This document shows positions 7,401-15,298 of a stretch of 44,967 bases of DNA, one piece after another. The DNA is from Roseateles sp. GTDB lineage: Bacteria > Pseudomonadota > Gammaproteobacteria > Burkholderiales > Burkholderiaceae_C. The stretch covers positions 1 to 44,967 of the forward strand of contig JACDQM010000092.1 of NCBI GenBank assembly GCA_015657635.1, written 5' to 3'. The first letter of the stretch is position 1; each line of letters begins with the position of its first letter. The position numbers were made by a program, and so were the translations under genes. The notes under the pieces were generated by a model. That model did not search any database and had not been told where the DNA came from. It saw only the letters and a list, made by a program, of their open reading frames with translations.

Positions 7401-8207
7401 TCAGCGGCCTGTCACACGCCTCAGGCTTAGGAACTCACGGCGCAACGCCGGGTCCCTCAGGAAAGCGCCTCGCATCACGGAGTTGGTCATCAGTGATTCG
7501 GCCTCCTTCACACCGCGCCAATGCATGCAGAAATGCGTGGCCTCGATCACCACCGCGAGGCCATCCGGCATCACGCGCCGCTCCAACTCATCCGCCAACT
7601 GCGTGATGGCCTCCTCCTGGATCTGCGGGCGGCTCATGATCCAGTCGCAGATGCGCGCGTACTTGGACAAGCCGATGAGGTTGGACGCGGCATTGGGAAG
7701 CACGCCAATCCAGGCCTTTCCGACAATAGGACAAAGGTGATGCGAGCAGGCGCTGCGAACGGTGATCGGCCCAACCAGCATCACGTCGTTGAGTCGCGAG
7801 ACGTTGGGGAACTCGGTCACCGGCGGGGCCGGTTCGTAGCGCCCGCGGAATAGCTCCGTCACGAACATCTTGGCCACGCGCCGGGCGGTGGCGGCGGTGT
7901 TGTGATCCTTCTCGGTGTCGATCACCAAGGCGTGAAGCACATCGCGCATCCGCTGCTCCACCTCGCCGCGCAACTCATCGAGTTCGCCGTCTCGGATGAA
8001 CGCTGAGATGTTGTCGTTGGCGTGGTACTGCTGTCCGGCGTGGATGAGGCGGTGGCGGATTCGATCCGACACTGCCCTGCGGAGCAGCGTGTCGGGGAGA
8101 AGGGTCGATGGAGCGTCGGCAAGCATGGGCATCCAATGGTGGAAAGCCGCTAAGACGCCGTGACGCTGCTTCGTGTTCCCGAGTTGGCGACTATTAGTTT
8201 TCACCAT
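7401..8207 (-). CDS. folE: GTP cyclohydrolase I
   Basis: A 268-residue protein with the FolE core in its C-terminal 190 residues. The zinc ligands are C154 and H157 in SACSHHLCP and C227 in THFCMHWRG. The substrate-binding motif HNTAATARRVAKM is present. It converts GTP to dihydroneopterin triphosphate for folate or pterin cofactors. It has an extra N-terminal stretch of roughly 60 residues relative to E. coli FolE, so the true start could be an internal Met such as residue 26 or 28. It is the first gene of a same-strand set with heme and copper proteins and an ECF sigma factor. That setting suggests a stress- or light-inducible second copy rather than the housekeeping gene; this is inference. 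Confidence 0.9.
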   Translation of the reverse strand: MVKTNSRQLGNTKQRHGVLAAFHHWMPMLADAPSTLLPDTLLRRAVSDRIRHRLIHAGQQYHANDNISAFIRDGELDELRGEVEQRMRDVLHALVIDTEKDHNTAATARRVAKMFVTELFRGRYEPAPPVTEFPNVSRLNDVMLVGPITVRSACSHHLCPIVGKAWIGVLPNAASNLIGLSKYARICDWIMSRPQIQEEAITQLADELERRVMPDGLAVVIEATHFCMHWRGVKEAESLMTNSVMRGAFLRDPALRREFLSLRRVTGR

Positions 8208-8535
8208 AGCTCGCTAACGCAGACGCAGACACGACAGGAGTAGGGCTCAGTGCTGCCTGGAATCTCGGTACGAACACGACAATCGATCGCCGGGCGTCCA
8301 CAGCTACTTCTGTTCTCGGTCGATCCGAGGTAGGTTGCAGGATCCGAGAGCGCGCTCACCCGGCCAGTTCATATGCCAAGGCGGCACTCAAAGGTTGGTT
8401 CCAGGGGCTAGGCGACCGGACAGGCGGGTTCCGGGAGTGCGTCCGCTAACGGCAACAGCGGTCACCGGAGTCCACGCCATCGAACGACCGAGATCAGCCT
8501 GAAGCGGACGGCCGCTCCCGGACGATGGTGCTGAT
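8208..8535. other. Gene-free stretch between folE and the IS3-family element
   Basis: No convincing ORF or RNA gene was seen on either strand. The promoter of the folE operon should lie in the first 100 bases next to folE, but no clear -35/-10 pair stands out. The expected right-hand terminal repeat of the IS element was not found next to the end of its orfB. Confidence 0.4.
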
Positions 8536-9432
8536 CTACGCGCTGGCAGCAAGCTCTCGGTACTCGACGGGGCTCATTCCGCCAAGGCCACAGCGTATTC
8601 GGTCGTGGTTGTAGTACCGGATATACCCTCGTAGTCCAGCCTCAAGCTCATCCAGGCTGCTGAACCTGTTGACGTGGAAGTATTCCGACTTCAGCGTCCC
8701 GAAGAAGCTCTCGACCACGGCGTTGTCCAGGCAGTTCCCCTTGCGCGACATGCTCTGCGTGACGGCATTCGCCGTGAGACGCTGGCGGTACTGCTCCATC
8801 TGATATTGCCAGCCCTGATCGGAGTGCAAGACCGGGCGGTCACCCGGGCGGAGCTTCGCAAAGGCTCGATTCAGCATGGCGCCGACCATCGTGAACAAAG
8901 GGCTGCGCGAGGTAGCGTAGGCGACGATCTCGCCGTTGAACAGGTCCACGACGGGCGATAGGTAGAGCTTCTTGCCATCGACCTTGAACTCGGTCACGTC
9001 AGTCGCCCATTTCTGGTTCGGCCCTGACGCCCTGAAGTTGCGATCAAGAAGGTTCGGCGCCGCCTTGCCCACCTGGCCGCGATAGGACCGGTACTTCTTC
9101 GGTCGGACGATGGACTTCAGCTGCAGCTCGTCCATGAGCCTCTGAACGGTCTTGTGATTGATGACGGTGCCCTGCCGCCGTAGGGCCGCCGTGATTCGTC
9201 GATAGCCGTACCTGCCCTTGTGTTGGTCGAAGATGGACTTGATGAGGTCCTTCGTGGCAGCGTACTTGTCCTCGGCCGCAAGCGCGGCCTGCTGGTAGTA
9301 GAAAGTGCTTCTCGGCAGGCCCGCTGCACGAAGCAGCGCAGGAAGGGGGAACTTCGGCCTCAGTTCAATCACGACTTGCGCCTTCTGCCTGGCGCTGATG
9401 CCGCTTGAGATTGAACCAAGGCCTTCAATTTT
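8536..9432 (-). CDS. IS3-family transposase OrfB (rve catalytic domain)
   Basis: The catalytic subunit is produced as an OrfAB fusion by a -1 shift at the A7 run (CTAAAAAAA). It contains an HTH_21 segment (HKGRYGYRRITAALRRQG) and then the complete DDE core: Asp in WATDVTEFK, Asp in LHSDQGWQYQ and Glu in NAVVESFFGTLKSE. It ends with the usual YNHDRIRCGLGGMSPVEYR. No internal stops were seen, so it may be active if both ends of the element survive. The same frame is open upstream to 9618, but that part overlaps orfA and is not a separate product. Confidence 0.9.
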   Translation of the reverse strand, partial: KIEGLGSISSGISARQKAQVVIELRPKFPLPALLRAAGLPRSTFYYQQAALAAEDKYAATKDLIKSIFDQHKGRYGYRRITAALRRQGTVINHKTVQRLMDELQLKSIVRPKKYRSYRGQVGKAAPNLLDRNFRASGPNQKWATDVTEFKVDGKKLYLSPVVDLFNGEIVAYATSRSPLFTMVGAMLNRAFAKLRPGDRPVLHSDQGWQYQMEQYRQRLTANAVTQSMSRKGNCLDNAVVESFFGTLKSEYFHVNRFSSLDELEAGLRGYIRYYNHDRIRCGLGGMSPVEYRELAASA

Positions 9433-9905
9433 TTTAGGTAGGCGTTCTCCGCGCGAAGGACCTCCAGCTCGTCGAGCAACGCTTGTCGGCTCAGCCCTTC
9501 TTGTTCGGTGTCCTTGGACGGTGGTCCGGCCGGAGCCTCTCGCACCCTGTTGGCTCTGCGGGTGGCGTGATGGGGCATCAAACCGGCAATTCCATCCCTG
9601 CTGTACGCGCGCTCCCACTCAGCGATGCTGTTGCAGCGGCGGACGTTGAAAATTGCCCCAGCCTGTCGGCATGACAGTCCGTCTGCCTTCATCCGCTCAA
9701 GGACGTCGAGCTTGAATCTTAGGTCGTAGGTTTGCCGCCGCTTCTGCTGGATGCCAGCGATGCCGAGCGCCTCGTAGCCGGCAACCCATTTGCGAAGCGA
9801 CGCGACATCGACGCCGTGAAGCGCGGCTGTCTTCTTCAAGCCGAGCTCGCCGGATCGGTAGGTCTCAACAGCGTCCAGCTTTTGCTGCTCTGTGTACTTG
9901 TTCAA
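9369..9905 (-). CDS. IS3-family transposase OrfA (helix-turn-helix protein)
   Basis: A 178-residue protein with two tandem helix-turn-helix units (residues about 5-50, LGLKKTAALHGVDVASLRKW, and 60-110, LSCRQAGAIFNVRR). A C-terminal leucine-rich coiled coil (LLDELEVLRAENAYLKKLKAL) follows, the arrangement typical of IS150-group OrfA. It binds the terminal repeats and regulates transposition. The ribosomal slip site lies within its last 25 codons. Confidence 0.88.
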   Translation of the reverse strand: MNKYTEQQKLDAVETYRSGELGLKKTAALHGVDVASLRKWVAGYEALGIAGIQQKRRQTYDLRFKLDVLERMKADGLSCRQAGAIFNVRRCNSIAEWERAYSRDGIAGLMPHHATRRANRVREAPAGPPSKDTEQEGLSRQALLDELEVLRAENAYLKKLKALVQSQAASAPGRRRKS

Positions 9906-9977
9906 GTTGGGGTCTCCGTGGAGTCCAACTTTCTGGGGTCAGTTCACTTGTTTGGTGGGCACCATCCTGGCCGCCGG

Positions 9978-12900
9978 CTACCAGCCGATCAAGGTGAGTT
10001 GGCCGGACGGATATTCGACGACCTGGTGCAGTTCCGGCTTCTCGACCGCTGAGGCCGCTGAACTCGCCGGCAGCGCGGCCGAGGCCGGCGTTGATGCCGA
10101 CTGCGCCGGGCCGCAGACCGAGCCCTTCTCCGGCGGCGAGGTGCCATCCGGAGAGGTCGCCACGAACAGGTCCTCGATGGGGCTGATGTTGGCGTCGCTC
10201 TCTTCGAAGCCCAGGGTCCACGGAGCGCGCGGGCCGCGAGGTGGCGCCGATCCGACCGGCGAGTGCAGCGGCTGGCCCTTTTCGCCCGCCTTGCCCTTGG
10301 CGGAAAGCAGCCTGCGCTCCAGGCCGTAGCGGACGAATTCGGGGCGCATGTCCGGCGAGGCCACGGCGCGGACCAACGGATTGGCCGCATCGGTGTCCAG
10401 GGTCGCCGACCAGATCGGCACGGGCCGCCCGCCATCCTGGCACAGGCGTCGTGGCGTTCGCCACTGCGCTTTCTGCGACGGGGAAAGGATCAGCCGAGCG
10501 GGCAGCTCGATGGCCGTCTGGAGATCGTCGGGCACCACTCGCAGCGACGCCTCGACGTCGGCCAGGCGCTCCTGGATCGTCCTCAGCGACTTGCCCCAGT
10601 CCCTCGAGCGGCCCGGGCCCTGGCGCCGTTCCGCGACCTGGCCGCTGCGGATGCCGAGCGACTTGAGCATCGTGACGTCGGCGCCTGCCGAATCGTCCTC
10701 GAGTCCGGACTCACTGACCTCGCGCCGGATCAGCACGCCGCTGTCGTCGAAGGCCGCAGCCTGTCGCGCACGCGGCGTCACCGCCAGGTCATAGTGTCCC
10801 CAGTCGGTCAGCGCCTCGAAGCTGAAGGGCAGCCGGGTACCGTTGCTTGCACCGGTCCTGCGGCTGCCCGATCGCCCCGACGGCAGGTGAGCGCCGCCAT
10901 CTTCGACGTCGATGCCGGGGCGGCTTCCGCAGTCGACATGGAAGGCCAGCCGGGAGGTGCCCGACAAGCGGGCGCGCATCACCTGGGCCGGGTCTTGCGT
11001 GCCTTCGAGCACGGCCAGGTAGGCCTTGCGGATGTCGCCGAGCGGATAGTCCGGACTGAACTTGAGGTCCTTGCGGTTGGCAAAGCTGAAGAACTCCATG
11101 TCCTGCGGCAGGTAGTCTTTCTGGCCCTGCCGCAGCACCATCTGCTCGGCATAGAAGTCGCGGTAGTCGGCATAGCTCTGCATGACCCCGCACACGGCCT
11201 GCTCGATGAGACGCGCCTTGTCCAAGGGCGGCAGCGGATGCGTGTTCTTGTTCGCCGGGTCGAGTGCCGGGATGTACTCGTACACCTTCTGCCAGAAATA
11301 CCGGGTGGCACTGTTGAGCGAGGGATCCTGCTTGTTGAGGAGTTCCACCAGCCGATCGGCATCGTCCAGCGTCCGCTTCAGCAGGGATTCGATGACGTCC
11401 TTCCTCAACCCGTCGTTGAGCTTGCGGGCCTCGGCGGCGAGGTCGGGCGGCAGGTTCAGTGCGCCGATGTAGATGCGCTGCTCCGCGGGCCATCGGCCCT
11501 GCTTCTCGAGCTTGCCGAAGAGTTCCGCGAATTTCTTCGAGAACTTCTGGAACGGGGCTTCAGGGTCGTAGGCGGGACTGGTGTTCTTCGCCTGCTCCTC
11601 GACCTTTAGGGCGGCGTAGGCCTGGCGCACCGTGACGCGATCCTTGGGCTCCAGTTCGTCGAGCTGGCGCAGCAGCTTGGACAGCGTCGTGCTGAATTCT
11701 TTCTCCTGCTCCTTGGTTTCCTGGCTGCCTTCCTGCTTCACCGGGACCTTCACGGTGAACGCAGACGCCTTGAGCGCCACGTCGGGGAGTGGTGCGACGC
11801 CCGGCCGGAAGATCGCCTCTTCGAAGACGTGCTGGGGCGGGAACTCGGCCACCAGGACCGGCCGCGTGTCCAGCACCAGCGGGTCGCTCTCCCGGCCCGG
11901 CTCGACGCGCCGGCGCACCCGGCAACTGCTTCGGGTGTCGGTGATCCATGCAGCGCCCTTAGCGATGTCCAGGTGCAGCCCTGCGAACATGAACGCCAGC
12001 CTCGCCAGGTCGAGGGAGCGTGCGACCTCGAGCCGGGCTTGCGTCAGGTTGATGTGCGCGAGCGGCAGATCGTCGAGGTCCGATTCATTGCCCAGCCACA
12101 GGTAGCTGTCGCTGGCGCGCAGGTCGACCCGTGCCTTGCGGACTTCCGAGCCGAACACCGCGCGCAAGCCGGTCGGCGCGAAGCTCAGCTTGCTGAAATC
12201 GCATTGGAGAGGCGCAAGTTCGCTCTCCAGAAGCAACAGCGGAACATCAAGCGAGGAAAGAGACTTCCCGAAGCCACCACAGCCGGCAGTCATCAGCGGA
12301 TGGTGCGTGCGCGCGCTGGCATTGGCTGGATCGATCTCCGCGGCGTCGATGCTCCAGCCTTGCGCGCGAAACCATCCGATGCGCGACTTCACCCACCAGG
12401 GACTCGCATCGAGGCGACCGGCGAAGCGAAGCGGCGGGTCGATGGACTGCGACTGTTGCAGCGCGCCTTCGCGAATGCACAGCGGGCCGAACTCGGAAAT
12501 CTTGCCCGACACGCGCAGGCTGGCCCGCGCCAGCCAAGCCGCACGCGTTGTTGAGACGCCCGCGACATGGCGGCCCCCCGGAGACCAGTCGCGGCGCACA
12601 TAACGCCACTGCGGCGGGAACGCTAGGGCAGTGAGGTGACTCGCCTTGAACGCTTCCAGGGCTTCCGTCCGGTCGAAAGGCGCGGGATTGGTGTCTGATG
12701 CACATGTGGTGGGCTGCTTCGCGGTGGCGGGCGCTCTTGATGGTGCGGTGGGCGGTGGGTTGGACGGCTCCGCGAGGATCGGCATCGCCTCAAGTGTGAT
12801 GTGCGAACGGCGCGGATCCCCAAGAACCACTGGCTTCGCGGCGGTTTGCAATTCGCCCCATGCCATGAATACCGGGTCGTTCTCCCTACGTTTGCCGGTA

Positions 12901-13118
12901 TCTGCTGCAGAGTCGGCGGACTCGTCGGGGGCCGGATCGCACCAGCCCATGCTGATGCCCTGGTGCGCCAGCAAGGCACCCTCGGCCAGTAGGATCCGGC
13001 CGGAAGCTCCGGTGTTGCCCCTCCGGCGTGGGACAAGCGACCACACGCCGTTCTTCGCCAGCATCAATCGCAGCAGACCTTCGACGCGCACGTGGTCCTC
13101 TAGGACGCCGCGCAGTGC
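9978..13118 (-). CDS. Very large protein of unknown function, 5' truncated and fused to IS91 debris
   Basis: An uninterrupted frame of 1046 codons with strongly GC-biased third positions ends at a TAG shortly before the IS3 element. I do not recognise the family. The first third is Pro/Ala-rich and low complexity around residue 120-180 (PSNPPPTAPSRAPATAKQ). The middle holds beta-rich segments (LAHINLTQARLEVARSLDLA, DPLVLDTRPVLVAEFPPQHV). A charged helical region with EEQAKN and FSKKFAELFGKLEKQG follows. The C-terminal third is less ordered, ending SGQLTLIGW. There is no signal peptide, Walker motif or membrane helix. The true N-terminus is lost: the frame continues upstream without a stop into an IS91 transposase fragment from about 13118. 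It may be cargo of the mobile element or a host gene it interrupted. Confidence 0.65.
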   Translation of the reverse strand, partial: ALRGVLEDHVRVEGLLRLMLAKNGVWSLVPRRRGNTGASGRILLAEGALLAHQGISMGWCDPAPDESADSAADTGKRRENDPVFMAWGELQTAAKPVVLGDPRRSHITLEAMPILAEPSNPPPTAPSRAPATAKQPTTCASDTNPAPFDRTEALEAFKASHLTALAFPPQWRYVRRDWSPGGRHVAGVSTTRAAWLARASLRVSGKISEFGPLCIREGALQQSQSIDPPLRFAGRLDASPWWVKSRIGWFRAQGWSIDAAEIDPANASARTHHPLMTAGCGGFGKSLSSLDVPLLLLESELAPLQCDFSKLSFAPTGLRAVFGSEVRKARVDLRASDSYLWLGNESDLDDLPLAHINLTQARLEVARSLDLARLAFMFAGLHLDIAKGAAWITDTRSSCRVRRRVEPGRESDPLVLDTRPVLVAEFPPQHVFEEAIFRPGVAPLPDVALKASAFTVKVPVKQEGSQETKEQEKEFSTTLSKLLRQLDELEPKDRVTVRQAYAALKVEEQAKNTSPAYDPEAPFQKFSKKFAELFGKLEKQGRWPAEQRIYIGALNLPPDLAAEARKLNDGLRKDVIESLLKRTLDDADRLVELLNKQDPSLNSATRYFWQKVYEYIPALDPANKNTHPLPPLDKARLIEQAVCGVMQSYADYRDFYAEQMVLRQGQKDYLPQDMEFFSFANRKDLKFSPDYPLGDIRKAYLAVLEGTQDPAQVMRARLSGTSRLAFHVDCGSRPGIDVEDGGAHLPSGRSGSRRTGASNGTRLPFSFEALTDWGHYDLAVTPRARQAAAFDDSGVLIRREVSESGLEDDSAGADVTMLKSLGIRSGQVAERRQGPGRSRDWGKSLRTIQERLADVEASLRVVPDDLQTAIELPARLILSPSQKAQWRTPRRLCQDGGRPVPIWSATLDTDAANPLVRAVASPDMRPEFVRYGLERRLLSAKGKAGEKGQPLHSPVGSAPPRGPRAPWTLGFEESDANISPIEDLFVATSPDGTSPPEKGSVCGPAQSASTPASAALPASSAASAVEKPELHQVVEYPSGQLTLIGW

Positions 13119-13349
13119 CTGGCGAAGCACCTCGGCGGCCATGTCGAACAGCAGGCCATAGATCTCGGCCTTGTTCTGATACGCGAGGTCCGCGATTGCG
13201 CCGGGCAGCGTGAAGACCACGTGGAAGTACTCGACCGGAAGCAGGTCATCCTGCCGGGCGTCGAGCCAGCGCTGGGCGGCCGCGCTCTGGCACTTCGGGC
13301 AGTGCCGGTTGCGGCAGGAGTTGTAGCTCACCTGATCAGTGCCGCAATC
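13119..13349 (-). pseudogene. IS91-family transposase fragment (zinc-binding region)
   Basis: The reading CGTDQVSYNSCRNRHCPKCQ, then LLPVEYFHVVFTLP and AYQNKAEIYGLLFDMA, is the characteristic zinc-ribbon and following region of IS91-family transposases. It lacks both the N-terminal 50 or so residues and the whole catalytic HUH/Tyr part. It lies head-to-head with the tyrosine recombinase and continues in frame into the large unknown protein. Confidence 0.88.
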
Positions 13350-13377
13350 CGCCTCGCTCATCGACGGAGCAGCAACC

Positions 13378-14253
13378 ATGGACTCGACGACTCAATCAGC
13401 CTCCCCGCTGCGTCAGCGCATGCTCGACGACATGCGCATGCGCAAGCTGGAGCCCAAGACCCAGCAAGCCTACGTGCGTGCCGTGCGCAAGCTGGCCGCC
13501 TACCTGCAGCGCTCGCCTGACACCACCTCGGCAGAAGACCTGCGCAACTTCCAGCTGCACCTGGTCGACAGCGGCGTCTCCCCCATCACGCTCAACGCGA
13601 CCATCACCGGGCTCAAGTTCTTCTTCGACATCACGTTGTCTCGCCCCGAGCTGATGCTCAAGATGCAGCCCGTACACGTGCCACGCACGCTGCCCGTGGT
13701 GCTCAGCCGCGAGGAGGTCTCCCGCCTGATCGCGGCGGCCTGGAACCTCAAGCACCAGACGGCGCTGTCGCTGGCCTACGGCACCGGGTTGCGTGCCAGC
13801 GAGGTGATCTCGCTGAAGGTCGGCGACATCGACAGCCAGCGCATGACGCTGCGCGTGGAGCAAGGCAAGGGCCGCAAGGACCGCTACGCCATGCTGCCGC
13901 CGATCCTGCTGGAGCGGCTGCGCGTGTGGTGGCGCGTGGGCCACGCCCAGGGCAAGATCCTGCGCAACGGCTGGCTGTTCCCGGGCATGGATCCGATGGA
14001 CCCGCTGAGCACCCGTCAGCTCAACCGCGCCATCCACGCCGCCGCCGATGCGGCAAAGATCGACAAGCGCGTGTCCATGCACACGCTTCGGCACTCATTT
14101 GCGACTCACCTGCTCGAGCAGCGGGTCGACATCCGCGTGATCCAGGTCTTGCTCGGTCACGCCAGGCTGGAGACGACCAGCATCTACGCCCACGTCGCCA
14201 CCGATCTGCTGCGCGAAGTGATCAGTCCGCTGGAGAAGCTGCCCACGTCGTGA
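13378..14253 (+). CDS. Tyrosine recombinase/integrase of the IS91-associated type
   Basis: A 291-residue XerD-like recombinase. The N-terminal SAM-like core-binding domain covers about residues 10-90 (MRKLEPKTQQAYVRAVRKLA). The catalytic domain has Arg in GTGLRASE, Lys in GKGRKDR, HTLRHSFATHLLE, GHARLETTSIY and the nucleophilic Tyr in IYAHV. The R-K-HxxR-H-Y set is complete, so it should be active. Such integrases commonly precede an IS91-type transposase in a two-gene element, and the N-terminus of such a transposase does start 11 bases downstream, though truncated. The ATG at 13378 with an upstream GGAG was chosen over one at 13339 that lies within transposase debris. Confidence 0.9.
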   Translation: MDSTTQSASPLRQRMLDDMRMRKLEPKTQQAYVRAVRKLAAYLQRSPDTTSAEDLRNFQLHLVDSGVSPITLNATITGLKFFFDITLSRPELMLKMQPVHVPRTLPVVLSREEVSRLIAAAWNLKHQTALSLAYGTGLRASEVISLKVGDIDSQRMTLRVEQGKGRKDRYAMLPPILLERLRVWWRVGHAQGKILRNGWLFPGMDPMDPLSTRQLNRAIHAAADAAKIDKRVSMHTLRHSFATHLLEQRVDIRVIQVLLGHARLETTSIYAHVATDLLREVISPLEKLPTS

Positions 14254-14263
14254 GGCCAACGCC

Positions 14264-14431
14264 GTGGGGCGGCCCTCCCTGGAGGTCGCCGACATCTTCC
14301 GCACGCATGGACCCGCCTGGCGAGCCGCCCAGCGCGGCCACCTGAGCCTGGGCCAACTCAAGGTCATGTCGGCCATCGAGCAGTGCCGCAGCGCGGCACT
14401 GGGCGGCCATGTCTTGCGCTGCGAGGGTTGC
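14264..14431 (+). pseudogene. IS91-family transposase, N-terminal fragment
   Basis: Starting at a GTG, it reads RPSLEVADIFRTHGPAWR and then GHLSLGQLKVMSAIEQCR, ending at the first zinc-ligand pair RCEGC. This is the N-terminal segment of an IS91-type transposase in its normal position behind the integrase. After the CEGC motif the similarity stops; the following residues do not form the YNSCRNRHC block. The missing block occurs on the opposite strand at 13119-13349. Confidence 0.82.
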
Positions 14432-14707
14432 CTCGCCCATCAACTTCGCAGAAACCGCCCTGCGACGAACCATCACACCGTGGCCGGAGTGGCTACCGCG
14501 TAAGCGGTTTAGTCCACCAGCTGATCTGGGTCATCCATGGGCCGTGGCCCGAACGGCAGCTTTCATCAACTCTGCCTACCTGCGCGACGTGCTCTAGCGC
14601 ATCAACGCGCAGCCGAGTGCGGCTCATTGAAACGCGGGGCTTGCTGAGGCCGGCTCTGCGGCCGTTGCTTGAGGCGAGCCCCGACTCCGAACGCCCGGAG
14701 TTCCCTG
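14432..14707. other. Gene-free junction downstream of the IS91 remnant
   Basis: No gene was recognised. A plus-strand frame to 14597 reads AETALRRTITPWPEWLPRKR and later ARTAAFINSAYLRDVL. It looks somewhat protein-like but has no start signal and matches nothing I know; it may be another gene remnant at the edge of the mobile region. Confidence 0.3.
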
Positions 14708-15298
14708 CTACGCAATGGGAGGCGACGCATGCGAGTAGCGCTTCGCAACGACCCGAAGCCTTTCACCAAAGCGCTTGGCCGTCTCGATATCGCCTTCCAA
14801 CACTTCGTCAACCCCCGCATCGACCGGGGTTGTGGCCATCGCGCCGGAGGAAGAGCCCACATAGTTCAGGTCGTTGCGCAGGGCGGCCTTGGTATTGGAG
14901 GGCATCATGCCGGTGCCAACCCATAGGCCGCTGTGTTGCATGGCAAATGTCATGAAGAACTGCAAAGTGGACAGCTTGTCGCCGCTCATGCTTCCGCTGT
15001 TGGTGAAGCCCGCGAAGAGTTTGTCTTTCCATTTCTGGGCCATCCAGGCCGCGGAAGAGTCATCGGCAAATCTCTTGAACTGCCAACTCGCGCTGCCCAT
15101 GTAAGTGGGTGAGCCAAGCACAATCAAATCCGCTGCAGCCAGCCCCATCCAGGCGGACTCAGGCAGGTTGCCTTGCGCATCAATCTCCAGCAATGCGGCC
15201 TCAGCGCCTTGGGCGACGGCCTGCGCCAATCGACGGGTATGGCCGTAGCCGGAATGGAAGACAACCACAATGGATGGCATGGTGTGGTGCGCCTTCAT
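14708..15298 (-). CDS. Flavodoxin-family FMN-binding protein (WrbA-like NAD(P)H:quinone oxidoreductase type)
   Basis: 196 residues with a flavodoxin-like fold. The FMN phosphate loop is FHSGYGHTRRLA near the N-terminus, and VLGSPTYMGSASWQFKRF supplies the second flavin-contacting loop. FAGFTNSGSMSGDK and the C-terminal GTGMMPSN region match WrbA/NAD(P)H-dependent FMN reductases. It probably reduces quinones or similar electrophiles by two electrons. Its ATG overlaps the NmrA-like gene stop (ATGA); an internal Met at residue 7 (MPSIVVVFHSG) is an equally good start. It forms an operon with the NmrA-like gene, divergent from a LysR regulator. Confidence 0.85.
   Translation of the reverse strand: MKAHHTMPSIVVVFHSGYGHTRRLAQAVAQGAEAALLEIDAQGNLPESAWMGLAAADLIVLGSPTYMGSASWQFKRFADDSSAAWMAQKWKDKLFAGFTNSGSMSGDKLSTLQFFMTFAMQHSGLWVGTGMMPSNTKAALRNDLNYVGSSSGAMATTPVDAGVDEVLEGDIETAKRFGERLRVVAKRYSHASPPIA

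Larger units (their letters stand above)
8536..9946 (-). mobile_element. IS3-family insertion sequence, IS150 group
   Basis: Two overlapping frames, orfA and orfB, run on the minus strand. The left terminal repeat at 9923-9946 begins TGAACTGACCCCAGAAAG when read inward. A run of seven T on the plus strand (9429-9435), A7 on the coding strand, sits in the orfA/orfB overlap as a frameshift site. No matching right terminal repeat was seen beyond the orfB stop and no target duplication was found, so the right end is probably truncated or rearranged even though both ORFs are intact. Confidence 0.85.

Noticed and set aside
3299..9950. Target-site duplication for the 6.6-kb bracketed segment
   Set aside because: The bases outside the two repeats (AGAT on the left, CTTG on the right) do not match.
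10263..11609. 448-codon plus-strand frame inside the large unknown gene
   Set aside because: The opposite frame is far longer and better structured; this one looks like a GC-driven shadow.
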